Source: Antilocapra americana (taxonomy: Eukaryota; Chordata; Mammalia; Artiodactyla; Antilocapridae). Taken from it: DNA of 64,000 nucleotides. Position numbers and translations under genes: made by a program. Shown piece by piece: positions 45,661-58,385 of the stretch (positions within the stretch are counted from its first letter, which is position 1; each line of letters opens with the position of its first letter). Location of the stretch: positions 15,948,888 to 16,012,887 of the forward strand of contig ML660774.1 of NCBI GenBank assembly GCA_007570785.1, read 5' to 3'. A model generated the notes under the pieces. That model saw only the letters and a list, made by a program, of their open reading frames with translations. It was not told the DNA's origin and ran no database searches.

Positions 45661-47264
45661 ACCCAGGTGCTGCCATAATGCATAATAACTCTCTTTTCTC
45701 CAACTCTTGAAGGGCATGTTTATCTGGCTTGTCATTGTAATGCTAATGCCTAGCAGATAATAGATATGTCACATATAAGTGGAAACCATTCCATTGTTAT
45801 GTTTCTAAACAATGAAAGTTAGTCCACTTTTAATGTTTAGTTCCCTTCTTTCCACCTTTTATGATCTCGTAGGAAAAGCAAAGGAATTCAGTTTCCGTAT
45901 TTCCGAATGCACAGTCCCAGCGAATTACATTGTATGATGGAAAGGGAATGTGGGAATGAATCTCTCATCCAGGCCACCACATCTCATCAAAGGACATTTT
46001 GACCATTGAAAGAAAAAGAAAAGGAGCAATGAAGGGATCATTTTCATCTACTTGGAAGTGAATCTTAGAACATGTTCTCTCTTCAACCTCAAATACGAGA
46101 TAGAAGTTATAATCACTTGGTCACACTGAGTTGACCACTATTCACCACATAGCCTTTAATACAGAAAGGTCATTTAAAAGGGGAACAATAGGGTCACTTC
46201 CCTGCCAACTACAACTTATAAGAACACAAGATAGACAGCCTCAGTGTCCACCCAGGGTGGAGACAGCTACTCTCATCCAAGGCATTGTCATGAGTTTCTA
46301 GTTTATATGGGAGACTGGAGCAGAGGTTATCAAGTGCCACAAATAACATACCACGTATCAGTCCTAGTTAATCCTGAGTGTTATTCCATCCATGGTTTCC
46401 TGACATTAGAAATATAAATCCAGATGGGTCAAAATTCCCCCGGATAAGTTCACATGAGCTTAAGACCAGCCCACAATTTGAGGCCAGCCCCAACCCAGGA
46501 CTGTTAGCTCTGCATTCCAACTCTATCACTGCATGAGGGAGCAGAGGTTCTGGAATTTCCAAACCACTCTATGACATGTTTGGAGTCACAACTAACATTG
46601 ACTGTCCATCCATCTCAAGGACATCATGCTTTACATTCCTCTTCAATTTAATCACTGCTGTAAATTTGAGTCTGGCTCCTTGTAGTCAATATTAGCTTAG
46701 CTCACATCCCCACACTGTCCCCTCCTTCTGAACCAAAACTACATCCCTTCCTTCTCTCCAAACTTGTCCCGTGTTCCCTGAAGTCCAGAAAACTCTGCAA
46801 TATCTTCAGTCATATTAGTGAACTTGCTCTTCAGATCTTGGCCTTCGAAACCAGACTACCTTCATGGATTCTGCAAACACCACTTCCTCTGGGATCAGTC
46901 CATATGGAGGCGATTCCGCCTCCCAGCCCCTTTTCTGCAGGATAGGAGGGGGAACTCACAATTTCTGTCTTGAGCTGGCTGCTTCCAGACCACTGTTCAC
47001 TGGTTTCTTAGCAGTTAACAGCAGGGGCAGGTTAAGTCCACTCTGAGTCCAGTGGAACCTCCTAGGACTCTCTCCTGGGTGTAGCTACCAAGCATAAGAA
47101 TGAAGTGTTTGCAGTGGGCCACTACATGTCCTAGTGTGGGGGCATCGTTCCCTCTCCTCAGCTCTAGTTCCCAGACTTATTCTGGCTCTCAGAGATATAA
47201 CCCTGTATGTGCAAAGTGATGAGATTTCCGTTTTTATGTCTATCATACAAGAAAACTACTAATA
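45661..47264. other. No recognisable gene or repeat
   Basis: Unassigned sequence with average base composition. No known domain or RNA gene was seen. Confidence 0.4.
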
Positions 47265-48410
47265 GCACCCTTGTAACTCTGACACCATTCTGTCCTCCAA
47301 CGGCTCAAACCTGAACTCCTGATGCCCACTGTCTGCTCTGACTTCAAATATGTTCTTTCTCCATGTTGACCAGCTCAACAAACAGCCCTTCATCCATCTA
47401 GTTACTCAAGCGTGAAACTGGGTATCATTCAGATCGTCTCCCTTGCTCCCATTCCCTATAATGTTAAAGTGTTGGCTGCTCAGTCATGTCCAGCTCTCTG
47501 CAACCCCATAGAATTAGGTCACCAGGCTCCTCTGTTCATGGAATTCTCCAGGCAAGAATTCTGGAATGGGTTGCCATTCCCTTCTCCAGGGGATTTTCCT
47601 GACCCAAGAATTGAACCCATGTCTGTCTCGTTGCAGGCAGATTTTTTTCCATCTGAGCCACCAGGAAGCCCAATATTCATCAATAACAAGTTATAACCTG
47701 CCCCCCCCACTCAAATCTCTCACAAACCCTCCCTCTTCTTACCTCCATGGCGACCTACCCAAGCTGTTTCTTTCACTGTATTACTGCAGTGACCCATTCT
47801 TAGCTTTCTCTAATCCCTACATCCCATTCTTTTTAATTATCATCATCATTATCATTATTTTACATCCAAGTTATTTACTTTAGGAAACTGAAGAAATCAT
47901 CTTGAAAAGACCAGTTGAATTGTTAGTCTAATGCCAAAAACTCTTCAAAGGCTCCTTGTTGATTTTCAATAATATCCAGATTCCTACAAGAACCTGTAGG
48001 ATCTGGGCCCTGCCTGCCTCTGTCTCTCGCCAGTATCTTTGCATCCAACAGTCTCACTCCACACTAGTCTTCTTTCCATTCCTGAATCAGGGAATGTGAG
48101 TTCTCTCTAACCTCAGGGTCTCATCACAGATGGTTCCTCTGGCTACTTGAGGCACCATAACACACTCCTTCAGGGCTTACTTAGAGAGAAGCCATTATTC
48201 TCTTTGATTCTACTGGGTTTTTCTTTTTTTTTCCTTTTAGAAAAATAAGCACAATTTGTAATTGTGCTTTTCTCAGAGTCTTATTAATGATCTGTGCTCA
48301 CATTTAAGGGCAAATTCCATGCCAGGGGCTTTGTTGTTGTACTCTCTAGTATTCCAATTATCTCCCCAGAGCCTAACACATAGTAAAGGTTTAATAAATG
48401 TCTTTTAAAT
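47265..48410 (+). mobile_element. L2 LINE 3' region split by a Bov-tA SINE
   Basis: The clear part is 47930-48410: CTCTTCAAAGGCTCCTTGTT, GGATCTGGGCCCTGCCTGCC, CAGAGCCTAACACATAGTAA and GGTTTAATAAATGTC. The left part (47265-47460) and the part after the SINE resemble upstream L2 sequence more weakly. Confidence 0.65.
47466..47675 (-). mobile_element. Bov-tA SINE inside L2
   Basis: GGCTGCTCAGTCATGTCCAG, ATTCTCCAGGCAAGAATTCT, then reversed head ATTTTTTTCCATCTGAGCCA and CCAGGAAGCCC. No clear duplication was found. Confidence 0.92.
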
Positions 48411-48459
48411 TCATAAACATATTTAATAATTACATTAGTACTTGTTAAAAATATATTGT

Positions 48460-48610
48460 GCATTCAAAATCATCCCAGAAATGTCTACTGAAATCTGTTA
48501 TGTGCGTAGTGCCAGGTACTGTACTGGGCATTGGCAATGCAAGGAGACAAAAGCCTGAGAGGACTGTCAGCCAAAGAGGGCACTGGCCAGTGGGCTGGCA
48601 AGCCTCATGA
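48460..48610 (-). mobile_element. L2-like 3' end, antisense
   Basis: TACTGAAATCTGTTATGTGC, GTGCCAGGTACTGTACTGGG and CATTGGCAATGCAAGGAGAC match the reversed L2 terminus. The right end is uncertain. Confidence 0.5.
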
Positions 48611-48746
48611 GGGAAAGCTCAGGTTTCCAGCCAGCCCAGGGGAGCAGTCACCTCTCTCTTGGGGGCCCAGCAAAGGCTTCCCAGAAGAAAGAATATCTAG
48701 GTTCCTCCTCTCGGGCAGGAACGGTCACATAATTAGCAGTGTGCAG

Positions 48747-48963
48747 AGCTTCCCTGGTGGCTCAGATGGTAGGGAATCCGCCTGCAATGCAGGAGACCTG
48801 AGGTGCAATCCCTGGGTTGGGAAGATCCCCTGGAGAAGGGAATGCCAACCCACCCCAGTATTCTCACCTGGAGAATTCTGTGGACAGAGGAGCCTGGCGG
48901 GCCACAGCCCACGGGTTTGCAAAGAGTCAGACATGAATGAAGCGACTACCACTTTCACTTCAG
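48747..48963 (+). mobile_element. Bov-tA SINE
   Basis: A well-kept sense copy: head CTTCCCTGGTGGCTCAGATG, GCCTGCAATGCAGGAGACC, then TGGAGAAGGGAATGCCAACC and CAAAGAGTCAGACATGAATG. CAGTGTG flanks it (7 bp only). Confidence 0.95.
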
Positions 48964-50316
48964 TGTGAAATGAAGTGAGGAGCCTTGTTCAAAAGTTAAG
49001 AATTTCAAGATAGCGACTGAAGACTGTTAAACTGACTGTGAGGGCTTTCTGAGCCCAGGCCCCATGTGACAGCCCCTGAAGGTGGCCCTGCTCTCAGCAT
49101 CCTGAGGCAGGATTGAGGACGCTTATAAACAAGGTTCAGGCAACAACACTGCTTAAGATTTTAGAGCAAGAAAGACCCTCATTGGTCCAACCTCTCATTT
49201 GAAAGAATATATTCCCTTCTCATTTTCAAGTTGTTTTCTGAAGCTCAGAGAAGGTAAAATTTCCACCATCTCAAAAAACGGCACCAACATCAGGGTATTA
49301 GAGGTAGGATTCCACCAGGACAAGATATTTCTCAAAGGAAGGACAGATGGTACTCTCTCTGTTTCTTGTTCAAAGCCAGCACCTCCTGAAGCAGCCTGAG
49401 TGTTTTCAGCTGGGGCCAGCCAGGTGAGGTAGCACCTGGGCACTGCACACCTTGTGGCTTCCAGGAGGCATTCTCCAGGGACTGGTGAGACTGGCAGAAT
49501 TTGCCTTCAGCAAAAGCGTTGGCAGCCTTTGCCTTTGCTCACTTGATGTTCTCCCGCCATCGCATGGACCCTCAGCAAGATGTTGGGTGGTAAGAGGCTC
49601 AGGGCCTTTGTTGAGGACCTTTGAGTGTTTTAAAGACCGAATGGAGCCCTTTATGGTGGACTGCAGGCATTTGCAGGTTGGTGGGAAACACATGTCTGGT
49701 TCCAGAAGTCTTTCAGCACCCAATCCCGCTGCAGAGGCAACCTGCCACTGCCCACTTCCCCAGGTGTACTTGCCTGCAGAGACCACACCGATACCAACCT
49801 ATCTCCTCCGAAGACTTGCCCTGAGCTCTTTGGACACACCTGGACTCAGCTGAATAAGACCAGCCAGTGTGAACAGAACAAGCCAGCACATGTCCCTGGA
49901 AAGACAGAGCTGGAGCTTGACTAGACGCTGCCAGACAACTTAGGCCACCTCTTCCTCTGTGGGAGCGACATACAACTCTCAGAGGAAAAGCAGCTGCGGC
50001 CTGATTGCTGAGGCTCTGACCAGGTGCCTGTGTTTGTCAGGCAGCTTCAGGATTCTTTTGGGGTGTCAAGCAGGATGAGAATACGCTGTGACTCTGGTTT
50101 AATATAATGGAGACACAAGAGCTTTAAGCTTCAGGCATGTGTTAGGCAAGTGTTTAAAGTTACTGTCACACCCAAAAGTAAGTGCCAGGAAGGAAGCTTC
50201 ACATTTTCCATGCCCTGCAGCTTCTTTGCCTTACGATCATCTCTGACTCACTACTTCTTGCCAAGAAAAGCCAGCACCTTCTAAACTCATTTGTACAAGA
50301 CAAAAGCTCACCTGTG
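48964..50316. other. No recognisable gene or repeat
   Basis: Relatively GC-rich. The 133-codon plus-strand frame at 49452-49853 overlaps a 126-codon minus-strand frame (49786-49406), and neither shows a known domain. I do not call a gene. Confidence 0.45.
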
Positions 50317-50552
50317 ACGTGCTCAGTCATTCAGTTGTGTTCGACTCTTTTAGACCCCTTGGACTGAGGCTGCCAGGCTCCTCTGTCCATGGGATTTTCC
50401 ATGAACAAGAATATTCTTCCATGGCAAGAATACTGGAGCAAATCGCCACTTCCTCCTCCAGGGGATCTTCCTGACCCAGGGATCAATCTCTGTCTCCTGT
50501 GTCTCCTACTTTGGCAGGCAGATTCTTTACCACTGAGCCACCTGGAAAGCCT
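50317..50552 (-). mobile_element. Bov-tA2-type SINE with internal duplication
   Basis: Reversed Bov-A unit and head (CAGATTCTTTACCACTGAGC, CACCTGGAAAGCC). Around 50395-50436 CAAGAATA and CCATG are repeated, a small internal expansion compared with other copies. Confidence 0.9.
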
Positions 50553-51557
50553 TCATCTGTGACAGAAGTTTGGTGAATGCATGGATAAATGAATGAATTA
50601 ACACATGAATTAATGAATTCACCACCACTGGGCTTGGCCACCACTAGATGGAAGCAGACTGAGGTGTTGACTATCAAAAAGCATGTTAGATTGCTCCAGT
50701 GTGGTACCATTTTGAGTACAGGAAAGTTCAACTCTTTTACAAGTACTAACTAGATGGCTCACATTTTTCATAGTAGTAGACTTCTGAAGTCTATAATGTA
50801 GTACATACATTTAAGAAGAGGAATGCTTTAATTAACATGTTTATCTATTTTATTAATAATGATATAATGTGTAAAATGCCCTGGAATTCACTAAGATGAA
50901 AGCAAGCAATATAAACGTGAGATATTATTATACTTCTTATAATTACAGCATGTGTATACACAGCTCATTACGAGTGCCTGTCAAACAAAGTACCCCGTCA
51001 TGCTGTTGTCACAAAAGGCGATTGTTGGAAGGGTTCACCAAGGCCAGAGGATACCTTTGTAAGGGATTTGGGTTGGCTCACTGTTTATGGGAACATTTTG
51101 ATGTGAGTCACATGCTTCAAATTCCGTTGGCCCAGCCTCGAACATGGATTAATTTTTAACAAGTTCAAAGAATAAAAACCAGCTCTTCCTCAACTTCCCC
51201 ACAATATATTCATTGCATCTCCTGAGGCAGTGAGTACTCATAGCATGAGAAAGTTCTCCGTCTTTCTTGTGTGCAGCCTGAGTCATTTCAAAGCTGGGGA
51301 ATGAGGGTGGAGGTGGGGGCAATGGAGAGGGCAATAGGCTCTTTTCATTTCTTATGATTCTATGGACCTAGTCTTGTGCCGATTCTTAACATGAATTTTC
51401 TGTGAAAATTATACATCCTCCAATAGAGCAAAAATTGATTTGTGGGGGAGCAAAGTAACTCTTAGCCTTTTCATATATAAAGCACAGGTATTCATATATT
51501 GCAATAAGAATAACTCTAATATGAAAAGTTCATGGAGGAAATTAGGGAAAAGTCCAG
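50553..51557. other. No recognisable gene or repeat
   Basis: AT-rich unassigned sequence. A GAATGAATTAAC-like stretch near 50590 could be a degraded LINE tail. Confidence 0.35.
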
Positions 51558-52352
51558 AATGGCTCCTTCAGTTCAGTTCAGTTGCTCAGTCATGTCTGAC
51601 TCTTTGCGACCCCATGGACTGCATCACGCCAGGCTTCCCTGTCTATCACCAACTCCTGGAGCTTGCTCAAACTCATGTCCATTGAGTCGGTGATGCCATC
51701 CAACTATCTCATCCTCTGTTGTCCCCTTCTCCTCCTGCCTTCCATCTTTCCCAGCATCGCGGTCTTTTCAAATGAGTCAGCTCTTCACATCAGATGGCCA
51801 ACGTATTGTAGCTTCAGCTGAATATTCAGGACTGGTTTCCTTTAGGATGGACAGGTTTGATGTCCTTGCAGTCCAAGGGACTCTCAAGACTCTTCTCCAA
51901 AGCCACAGTTCAAAAGCATCAATTCTTCGGTGCTCAGCTTTCTTTATAGTCCAACTCTCACATCCATATATGACCACTGGAAAAACCATAGCCTTGACTA
52001 GATGGACCTTTATTGGCAAAGTAATGCCTCTGCTTTTTCATATGCTGTCTAGGTGTGTCATAGCTTTTCTTCCAAGGAGCTTTTCTTCATGGCTTCAGTC
52101 ACCATCTGCAGTGATTTTGGAGCCCAAGAAAATAAAGTCTGTCACTGCTTCCACTGTCTCCCCATCTATTTGCCATGAAGTGATGAGACCAGATGCCATG
52201 ATCTTCATTTTCTGAATGTTAAGTTTTAAGCCACTTTTTTCACTCCCGTCTTGCACTTTCATCCAAAGGCTCTTTAGTTCTTCTTTGCTTTCCACCATTA
52301 GGGAAGTGTCATGTGCATCTCTGAGGTTATTGATAGTGCTCAATGGCTCCTT
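51558..52352 (-). mobile_element. BovB LINE 3' fragment with perfect 11-bp duplication
   Basis: The insert 51569-52341 begins with CAGTTCAGTTCAGTTGCTCA (reversed BovB 3' end) and carries the ORF C-terminus on the minus strand (52343-52095: KSGLKLNIQKMKIMASG, VTDFIFLGSKITADGD; 52019-51777: PIKVHLVKAMVFPVVIYGCE). AATGGCTCCTT at 51558-51568 and 52342-52352 is exact. It is 5'-truncated. Confidence 0.95.
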
Positions 52353-52892
52353 AGGGGATTAATAATGAAAAAAAAAAAAAGCTGAGAAACACTGCTTTTG
52401 CTCTCTGAGAAGAGTTTAACAGGTGGGAGGCAATCTTCAGGGTCACCTTGGAACTCTGGGAAGAGATAGAGCTTCCTAGGAAACCATCTTCCCACCTTGT
52501 AATGGAAACCTGGCATTGTGCAGCAATGGACTGTCTCCTGTGACCTAAATTTTGAATCCTTGCCAAATGCAGATACCTCTGGGTGAGGTAATACTTTAAG
52601 TTTTATCATCTACTTATATCTTGGCATATGGATCTAGCAATTTCTCCTCTGACATCAAATTTTAATAGGAAAGGCCATCGTACTTGACAGAATAAAAGTA
52701 ATACAATTGAAGAAGGTGAGTACATATGAAAAAGGAAAAGATTAAAATATAATTGGGCCAGTTACAGAGCTCAGTTTACCATCTCAGTGTTCAAGAAATA
52801 TGTTTATATTATAGAATGCCATATAACTTTTTAAAGATTTCGATCTGCTGAGGTATCAAGAAAAAAGTCACAATAAATTCAGTGTTACTTTT
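52353..52892. other. No recognisable gene or repeat
   Basis: Unassigned AT-rich sequence, apart from an A13 run at 52368-52380. Confidence 0.35.
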
Positions 52893-53096
52893 CCTTTAGC
52901 TTAGATGGTAAAGAATCTGCCTGCAACGCAGGAGACCTGAATTTGATCCCTGGGTCAGGAAGATCCCCTGGAGAAGAAAATGGCAATCCACTCCAGTATT
53001 CTTGCCTGGAGAATCCCATGGACAGAGGAGCCCTGGTGGGCTACAGTCCATGCGGTTGCAAAAAGTCAGACATGACCATGCGACTAACACACGCAG
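52893..53096 (+). mobile_element. Bov-tA SINE
   Basis: Sense copy: GCTTAGATGGTAAAGAATCT, CTGCAACGCAGGAGACCTG, then CCAGTATTCTTGCCTGGAGA and GACATGACCATGCGACTAAC. Confidence 0.94.
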
Positions 53097-54163
53097 ACTC
53101 CATTTCCTGGAGCTGGACTTGAGTTCCATGGTAGCAGTGGAGGCCTGGGCAGTGGTGCATCATGCTGACAGAGGCTTTCAGCATGACCCATCACCTCATC
53201 TGGGCTTGGTCATCAGTAACTGAGGGTCACCCCCGTCGGGTCCTTCATGTTGACCACCTACATCCTGGGAACTTGGTGATGTGCTCTGGCTCCATTGGTC
53301 CAGGCATATCACAGTCTCCTGGATTTGCTTCCTCTCTAGGGTTCTGCCCAGGAAAGGGCACAGATCTTTTCTAATTCCCAGTACCATCCTGCAGGAGACC
53401 CGGTTTGTCAGGGGTGGAGCAGGAGAGATTTAAAAGCACCTAAGCTCTCATCACATCTGCTGCAACTTCCCTCCTTCCTGCAGCCCAGAGAGTGCCTGTC
53501 AAGTCTCCAGGCTGAGGCACTCCCTCAACAAATATTCTTCCAGATTCATTGCTTGTGCACAGCTGTCCTTTCTGGCTACAAGAAGGCCTGGGCTGTTGTG
53601 ACTCAAAAGCCCTGAGGTGACTCCTCTTTCCTCTGTTCTCTCACACCTGCCTTGAGGCCATGTGTGCAGAAATGCCAAGCTGACAGGACAGGGACCAGCC
53701 AAGAGGAAGAAGGCAGTGCCAGGGGAGCAAAAATCAGTTACTATTTCAAAGCATTTTACTACTTAAAAAAAGCACCATTTTCACAAGTCGGAGGTTGATC
53801 TACCACTGAGCGCTGGTTGTGTGGATTTCCATCCTAGGATATATTCAGAGAAATCGCTGTGCATTTCAGTCATACAAGTGTATCTTTCATGACACCAACC
53901 TAGTGAAAGCCATCTCACCTTTCTGCTCAAATGCACTCCTGAGATTGTCATAAGATAGCTTGTCCCACGTTTCATCTAGGATAAAACAATAAAATTGTGA
54001 GTTTTGCTCCCAAGGTGACATTGGCATTAAAAAAAAGTCGTACAGGTGACAACACATAGCAACTTTTAAAGTCATAATTATTTGGGTGTGGAATAAATGC
54101 TCTCGAAATGAATCATTTCAGGTCTGATAAGAACAAACTAACTTGAGATGTTGCTTTAACATC
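53097..54163. other. No recognisable gene or repeat
   Basis: Unassigned sequence. Overlapping frames on both strands around 53162-53387 lack known domains. Confidence 0.4.
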
Positions 54164-54406
54164 AAAGCAGGTTGTAAGTGAAATAGTGAAAGTGTTAGTT
54201 GCTCAGTCATGTCCAACTCTTTGCGACTCTATAGACTGTAGCCTGACAGTATCTCCTCTGTCCATGGGATTTTCCAAGGAAGAATACCGGAGCAGGTTGC
54301 CATTTCCTTCTTCAGGGGATCTTCCCGACCCAGGGATCAAACCTGAGTCTCCTGCATTGCAGGCAGACTCTTTACTGTCTGACTTGCTTTGAAGTTAAAG
54401 CAGGTT
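54164..54406 (-). mobile_element. Bov-tA SINE with 10-bp duplication
   Basis: Reversed copy (GTTAGTTGCTCAGTCATGTC to GCAGACTCTTTACTGTCTGA). AAAGCAGGTT at 54164-54173 and 54397-54406 is exact. The 5' end of the head is degraded. Confidence 0.92.
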
Positions 54407-54892
54407 AAAGAAATTACAAAGCCTTCCTAATGGTCCAAATAAGAAGCATGTTGATCATTTTACCACAGAAGCTTCTGATGCTGCTTGTGCCAGGTGAAGA
54501 GATGAAAGGCAGAATCTGAAGAAGCAACACATAAAACCAAAGTCTCCACCATATAAGCCAAGCTAGACTAAATTAGTGTTATGCACGTGCAGGAGTGTTT
54601 GTTGTTGCTGGGTATATTGTCATCATGGGATAAATCTGACTTTCACACAGGATACTCCCAGTTCACTTCGTGAATTTTTTTCCTCCTCGAAGTGATAATT
54701 CAGATATGAACCTTGTCCTTGTGCTTTCTATAGTCTGCTCTCTCACATTCACAATCCACATGTGTACAAGAGGAGTTTAAGGCAATTTCTGGCATGTCAT
54801 CTCTTTCCTCCTTTCGGATGCTTTGATGGGGAGTTGGGAGGGGAACAGATAGAGTGACGAACATTGAATTTAAATAGAAGTAAACATTAAGA
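54407..54892. other. No recognisable gene or repeat
   Basis: Unassigned sequence. Confidence 0.35.
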
Positions 54893-55112
54893 TGGGCTTC
54901 ACAGCGAGCTCAGTGGTAAAGAATCCACCTGCCAACGTAAGAGACACAAGAGACACGGGTTCGATTCCTGGGTTGGTACGATCCCCTGGAGGAGGAAATA
55001 TCAACCCACTCCAGTATTCTGCCTAGGAAATCCCATGGAGAGAGGAACCTGGAAGGCTACTGTCCACAGAGTTGAAGAAAGCCGGATATGACTGAGCACG
55101 CATGCAAACACT
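54893..55112 (+). mobile_element. Bov-tA2-type SINE
   Basis: Sense copy with GAGACACAAGAGACACGGGT, GGTTCGATTCCTGGGTTGGT (a good B-box), and a Bov-A unit ending ATATGACTGAGCACGCATGC. Confidence 0.93.
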
Positions 55113-55854
55113 GATACACGTTTTTTTCCATGGTTGCATTAGGAATCAGAGCACAACCTTTTTTGGTTAATCTTCCTTTCCCTCTCACTCTTCAATCACA
55201 TAGTCCTAAATGGAGAGATTTTCTGAGTCTTTATTTCTATCTTAGAGCTTATCCAATTCCAAACAGAGAAACAAAGCAACTAAACAAAAAAACAAATCCC
55301 GGAGACAGAAAGAAACCCACCCATTTACCAGACAAATGATTTTCAAAGTTTAGCTTTCAGAATTTGTTGTCAAGCTCACTGTTCTTCCCACTAAGATGGA
55401 ATGACAATGCAATGCTTGGAAATGCTGGCTAAAACAAGCATGTCATCCCTAGTTACAAAGAAAGCAAAGACACTAGAGAATCCTCACCAAGTTTTAACAT
55501 GTGGAAACAGCAATGCCTTGAACCAGATCCTCAGAGGTTAAGGGGAATAAAGCAATGGAACAGCTCATTTCCATGTGACCAACCAGTCCTGGGAACTCAG
55601 ATAAGGCCTTAGTTTCATAAATGCTACAAATCCGTTTTCTGTTTTCCTGAAAGTCCTGGCAAAGATTCAAAGCTAACCCTTGAAACAGACAGGAGGCCTG
55701 TTTCTGGCCAAAGTCTGTGACAGCAGAGCCTCTGACTTGAGGCAACGTGAACAATAAGCATCTTTCTGGGTGTTTACTGAGTTCTCCTGTGGAGCCATTG
55801 TATGTAAAATAATTTCTAGTAACTAGCTTCAAGTTGACTCCACTAAGTGGGTGT
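55113..55854. other. No recognisable gene or repeat
   Basis: Unassigned sequence. A 124-codon minus-strand frame (55868-55494) has no recognisable domain. Confidence 0.4.
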
Positions 55855-56120
55855 GATAATAGTAACATTTAGTAACATTAAATGTTAGTAATAGCTAACA
55901 TTTATTGTTTATTATATGCTAAGTATTGTTTTAGGCATTTTACATCATGATCTCCCCTAATATTTGCAATAACCCTATGAGATGATATCATTACTGGCCC
56001 CGTTTCTTGATATAGCAAATGAGGCCTGAAGAAGTTAAGTAATTTTTATTCAGGATCCTATGGCTACTAAATAGGCTAGCTGAATTGGACTCCAGATCCC
56101 ATACTCTCATTACTACAGCA
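55855..56120 (-). mobile_element. MIR SINE, nearly complete
   Basis: Reversed MIR order: AATAGCTAACATTTATTG, GTATTGTTTTAGGCATTTTA, AATAACCCTATGAGATGATA, AAATGAGGCCTGAAGAAGTT, AAGTAATTTTTATTCAGGAT, CATACTCTCATTACTACAGC. Confidence 0.88.
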
Positions 56121-56378
56121 TATTGGGTATTAATGGTGATAGCAGATATTATTATCCTCCTCTATGTGTGTGGAGGATAACATAACTAAATAGGTTAAAA
56201 AAAACAATTACTGATAGACTACCTGGGAATAATTATTCTTCCCTAGATGCTAGTCTGAATGTGACATGCTAATAGGTGAGAAACAAAATGTCAACTTGTG
56301 GCATATTTTGAGGATACCTTAAATTCCTTTGAATCATTGTTGAAAATCAATGTTAAAATTTGAAGTGGGGGGGGGAAA

Positions 56379-56423
56379 CAAGGTAAAACACTTGCCAAAA
56401 GCAAAGTAAAACACTTGCCAAAC
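56379..56423. repeat. Short tandem duplication (about 22 bp, two copies)
   Basis: GTAAAACACTTGCCAAA occurs at about 56383 and 56405 with similar flanks. The two units are nearly identical. Confidence 0.8.
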
Positions 56424-56444
56424 TTTTCTCTAGAGAATACAAAT

Positions 56445-56638
56445 GAAGTGAAAGTGAAAGTTGCTCAGTATCCAACTGCGACTCCGTGGACTATAGCCCA
56501 CTAGGCTCCTTTGTCCCTGTGATTCTCTAGGCAAGAATACTGGAGTGGGTAGCCGTTCCCTTCCCAGGGAAGCTTCCCAACCCAGGTCTCCCACATTGCA
56601 GGCCAATTCTTTACTGTCTGAGCCACCAGAGAAGCCCA
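56445..56638 (-). mobile_element. Bov-tA SINE
   Basis: Reversed copy (AAAGTTGCTCAGTATCCAAC to CAATTCTTTACTGTCTGAGC, CACCAGAGAAGCCC) with small internal deletions. Confidence 0.9.
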
Positions 56639-57487
56639 GAAAATGCAATCATTCAGTCAAAGTATAGTTTTCAAAGGGTTGAAAAACGTGACTCTCATAC
56701 AACTATAAAATGAAGATGTCAACTTAACTGACTAATGAGTAAGAGGACCAATAAGATATTAAAACTGGTCCAAAGGGCATTTAGAAAGCTGTGTATATAT
56801 AGTTGATTTAATAAATTACTAGGTTAGATATAAAGCTGGTTAATGTTCAGTTTAAATGTAATGCTTGGGGATATCTATTCCACTAGAGAGAAATTATTTA
56901 CTTCTCTACTCAGCCAAAATTTACAAGTTGATCTCTGTCCTTGTAAAGATATAAATTAAATCAGCCAATAGAAAGCCAGTCTTAGAACTTCAATAGAAAA
57001 AAAGAGAAATCTACCTACTATTCTCTTTTATCTATTTTTAAGTTCAGACAATTTTTCTGACAATCCTTACTAAGTTAGGGGAACAAAACCTTGAGTCTAG
57101 CCAGCTCAAAATGGGCAAAAAAATAAAAATTATGCAGAGTAAGTAGGAAATATGTTTTAAAATTTAATAATAAAAATGCATTCTGTTCTGTAATGATCAA
57201 AAAAGAAAAAAAAGGAATTAACCATTGGGACATGGGGAGGGGGGTAGGAAAACAGTAAAGAGAAAGGAAGAGCAAAACTCTTAGCTCTTACTTTTGCTTT
57301 CATACCAACTATAAAGGATAGTGAGCTCATTTTATAGGCAAAGTAGTCAGTAATCAAATTTTGAAATGCCATGGGGCAGATTAGAAGAAGTCAGTATGCT
57401 GTCAGTATATGTCCTCTATCTTCTTTTCAGGTCTCTTAGTTACTCCTCAAATGCCATCCTATTCTTTGATCAAACTAACTCAGTGAG
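56639..57487. other. No recognisable gene or repeat
   Basis: AT-rich unassigned sequence. Confidence 0.35.
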
Positions 57488-57700
57488 AGACTTCCCTGTT
57501 GGTCCAGTGGTTGAGAATCGGCCTTCCAGTGCAGGGAATGAGGGTTCAAACCCTGGTCAGGAAAGATTCCACCTGCCTTGGGGCAATTAAGCCCTCATCC
57601 CATGACTAGAAAGCCCTAGTACCACAAGAGAAGCCCACGGGTACCGCAGCTAGAAAGAGCCTGTATTACAAAAACAACCAAAAAAAAAAAAAAACCTTAA
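57488..57700 (+). mobile_element. CHR-type tRNA-derived SINE
   Basis: Head GACTTCCCTGTTGGTCCAGT, GGTTGAGAATCGGCC, GGGTTCAAACCCTGGTCAGG (B-box region), then a CHR body with CCGCAGCTAGAAAGAGCC and an A-rich tail. No clear duplication was found. Confidence 0.85.
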
Positions 57701-58182
57701 AAAACATACAAAGGAAGTCTGAACATGAAATTAAATAGGTTAATTTATCTGGAGCAGTGTAATCTGATAATGATCCGAATCTGTTTAACTTGAACTAGTT
57801 CTCTGTTGTTTGTGTTACAGGTTAAGAAGAAATGTCAGGCTCTTCAGGAAGTAATTAAATATTTGCTAATTCTAAGGGCTTAATGTAACAGACTCCTGCA
57901 GTTGATATTTAATTCGTGTTGACATTTTCTGAGCATTCCAGGAGATTTTTGAAGCAGGACTTTTGAGATAACAGTTGCTTATTCCTATCCTCGTAACTGT
58001 GACTTATGTACACTGGACTGTTTTTTATCCAAATTGATAAATACAGTAGTGTTCCTTTTTTTTTCTTCTACATGAATGAAATGCCATCTCGTTCCTCCCA
58101 GGAAGATTAAAAACAAAATATCCTACCTCAGAAAACTACAACCCACTGAACAAGGTTAACTGTATAATTTTTAGCCTATTCT
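57701..58182. other. No recognisable gene or repeat
   Basis: Unassigned AT-rich sequence. Confidence 0.35.
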
Positions 58183-58378
58183 AGAATAACTTCTTGTCTT
58201 CCCTGGTGGCTCAGCTGGTAAAGAATCCGCCTGCAGTGTGGGAGGCCTGGGTTTAATCCCTGGGTTGGGAGGATCCCCTACTCCAGTGTTTTGGCCTGGA
58301 GAATTCCATGGACTGTATAGTCCATGGGGTTGCAAAGGGTTGGAAACGACTGAGCGACTTTCATTTTCAGAATAACTT
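58183..58378 (+). mobile_element. Bov-tA SINE with 10-bp duplication
   Basis: The insert 58193-58368 begins CTTGTCTTCCCTGGTGGCTC and ends AACGACTGAGCGACTTTC. AGAATAACTT at 58183-58192 and 58369-58378 is exact. It has a deletion after GGATCCCCTA compared with other copies. Confidence 0.95.
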
Positions 58379-58385
58379 GACACCA

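Noticed and set aside
49406..49853. Overlapping 133-codon (plus) and 126-codon (minus) frames as a possible gene
   Set aside because: No recognisable domain, both strands open in the same GC-richer stretch, and no exon structure visible.
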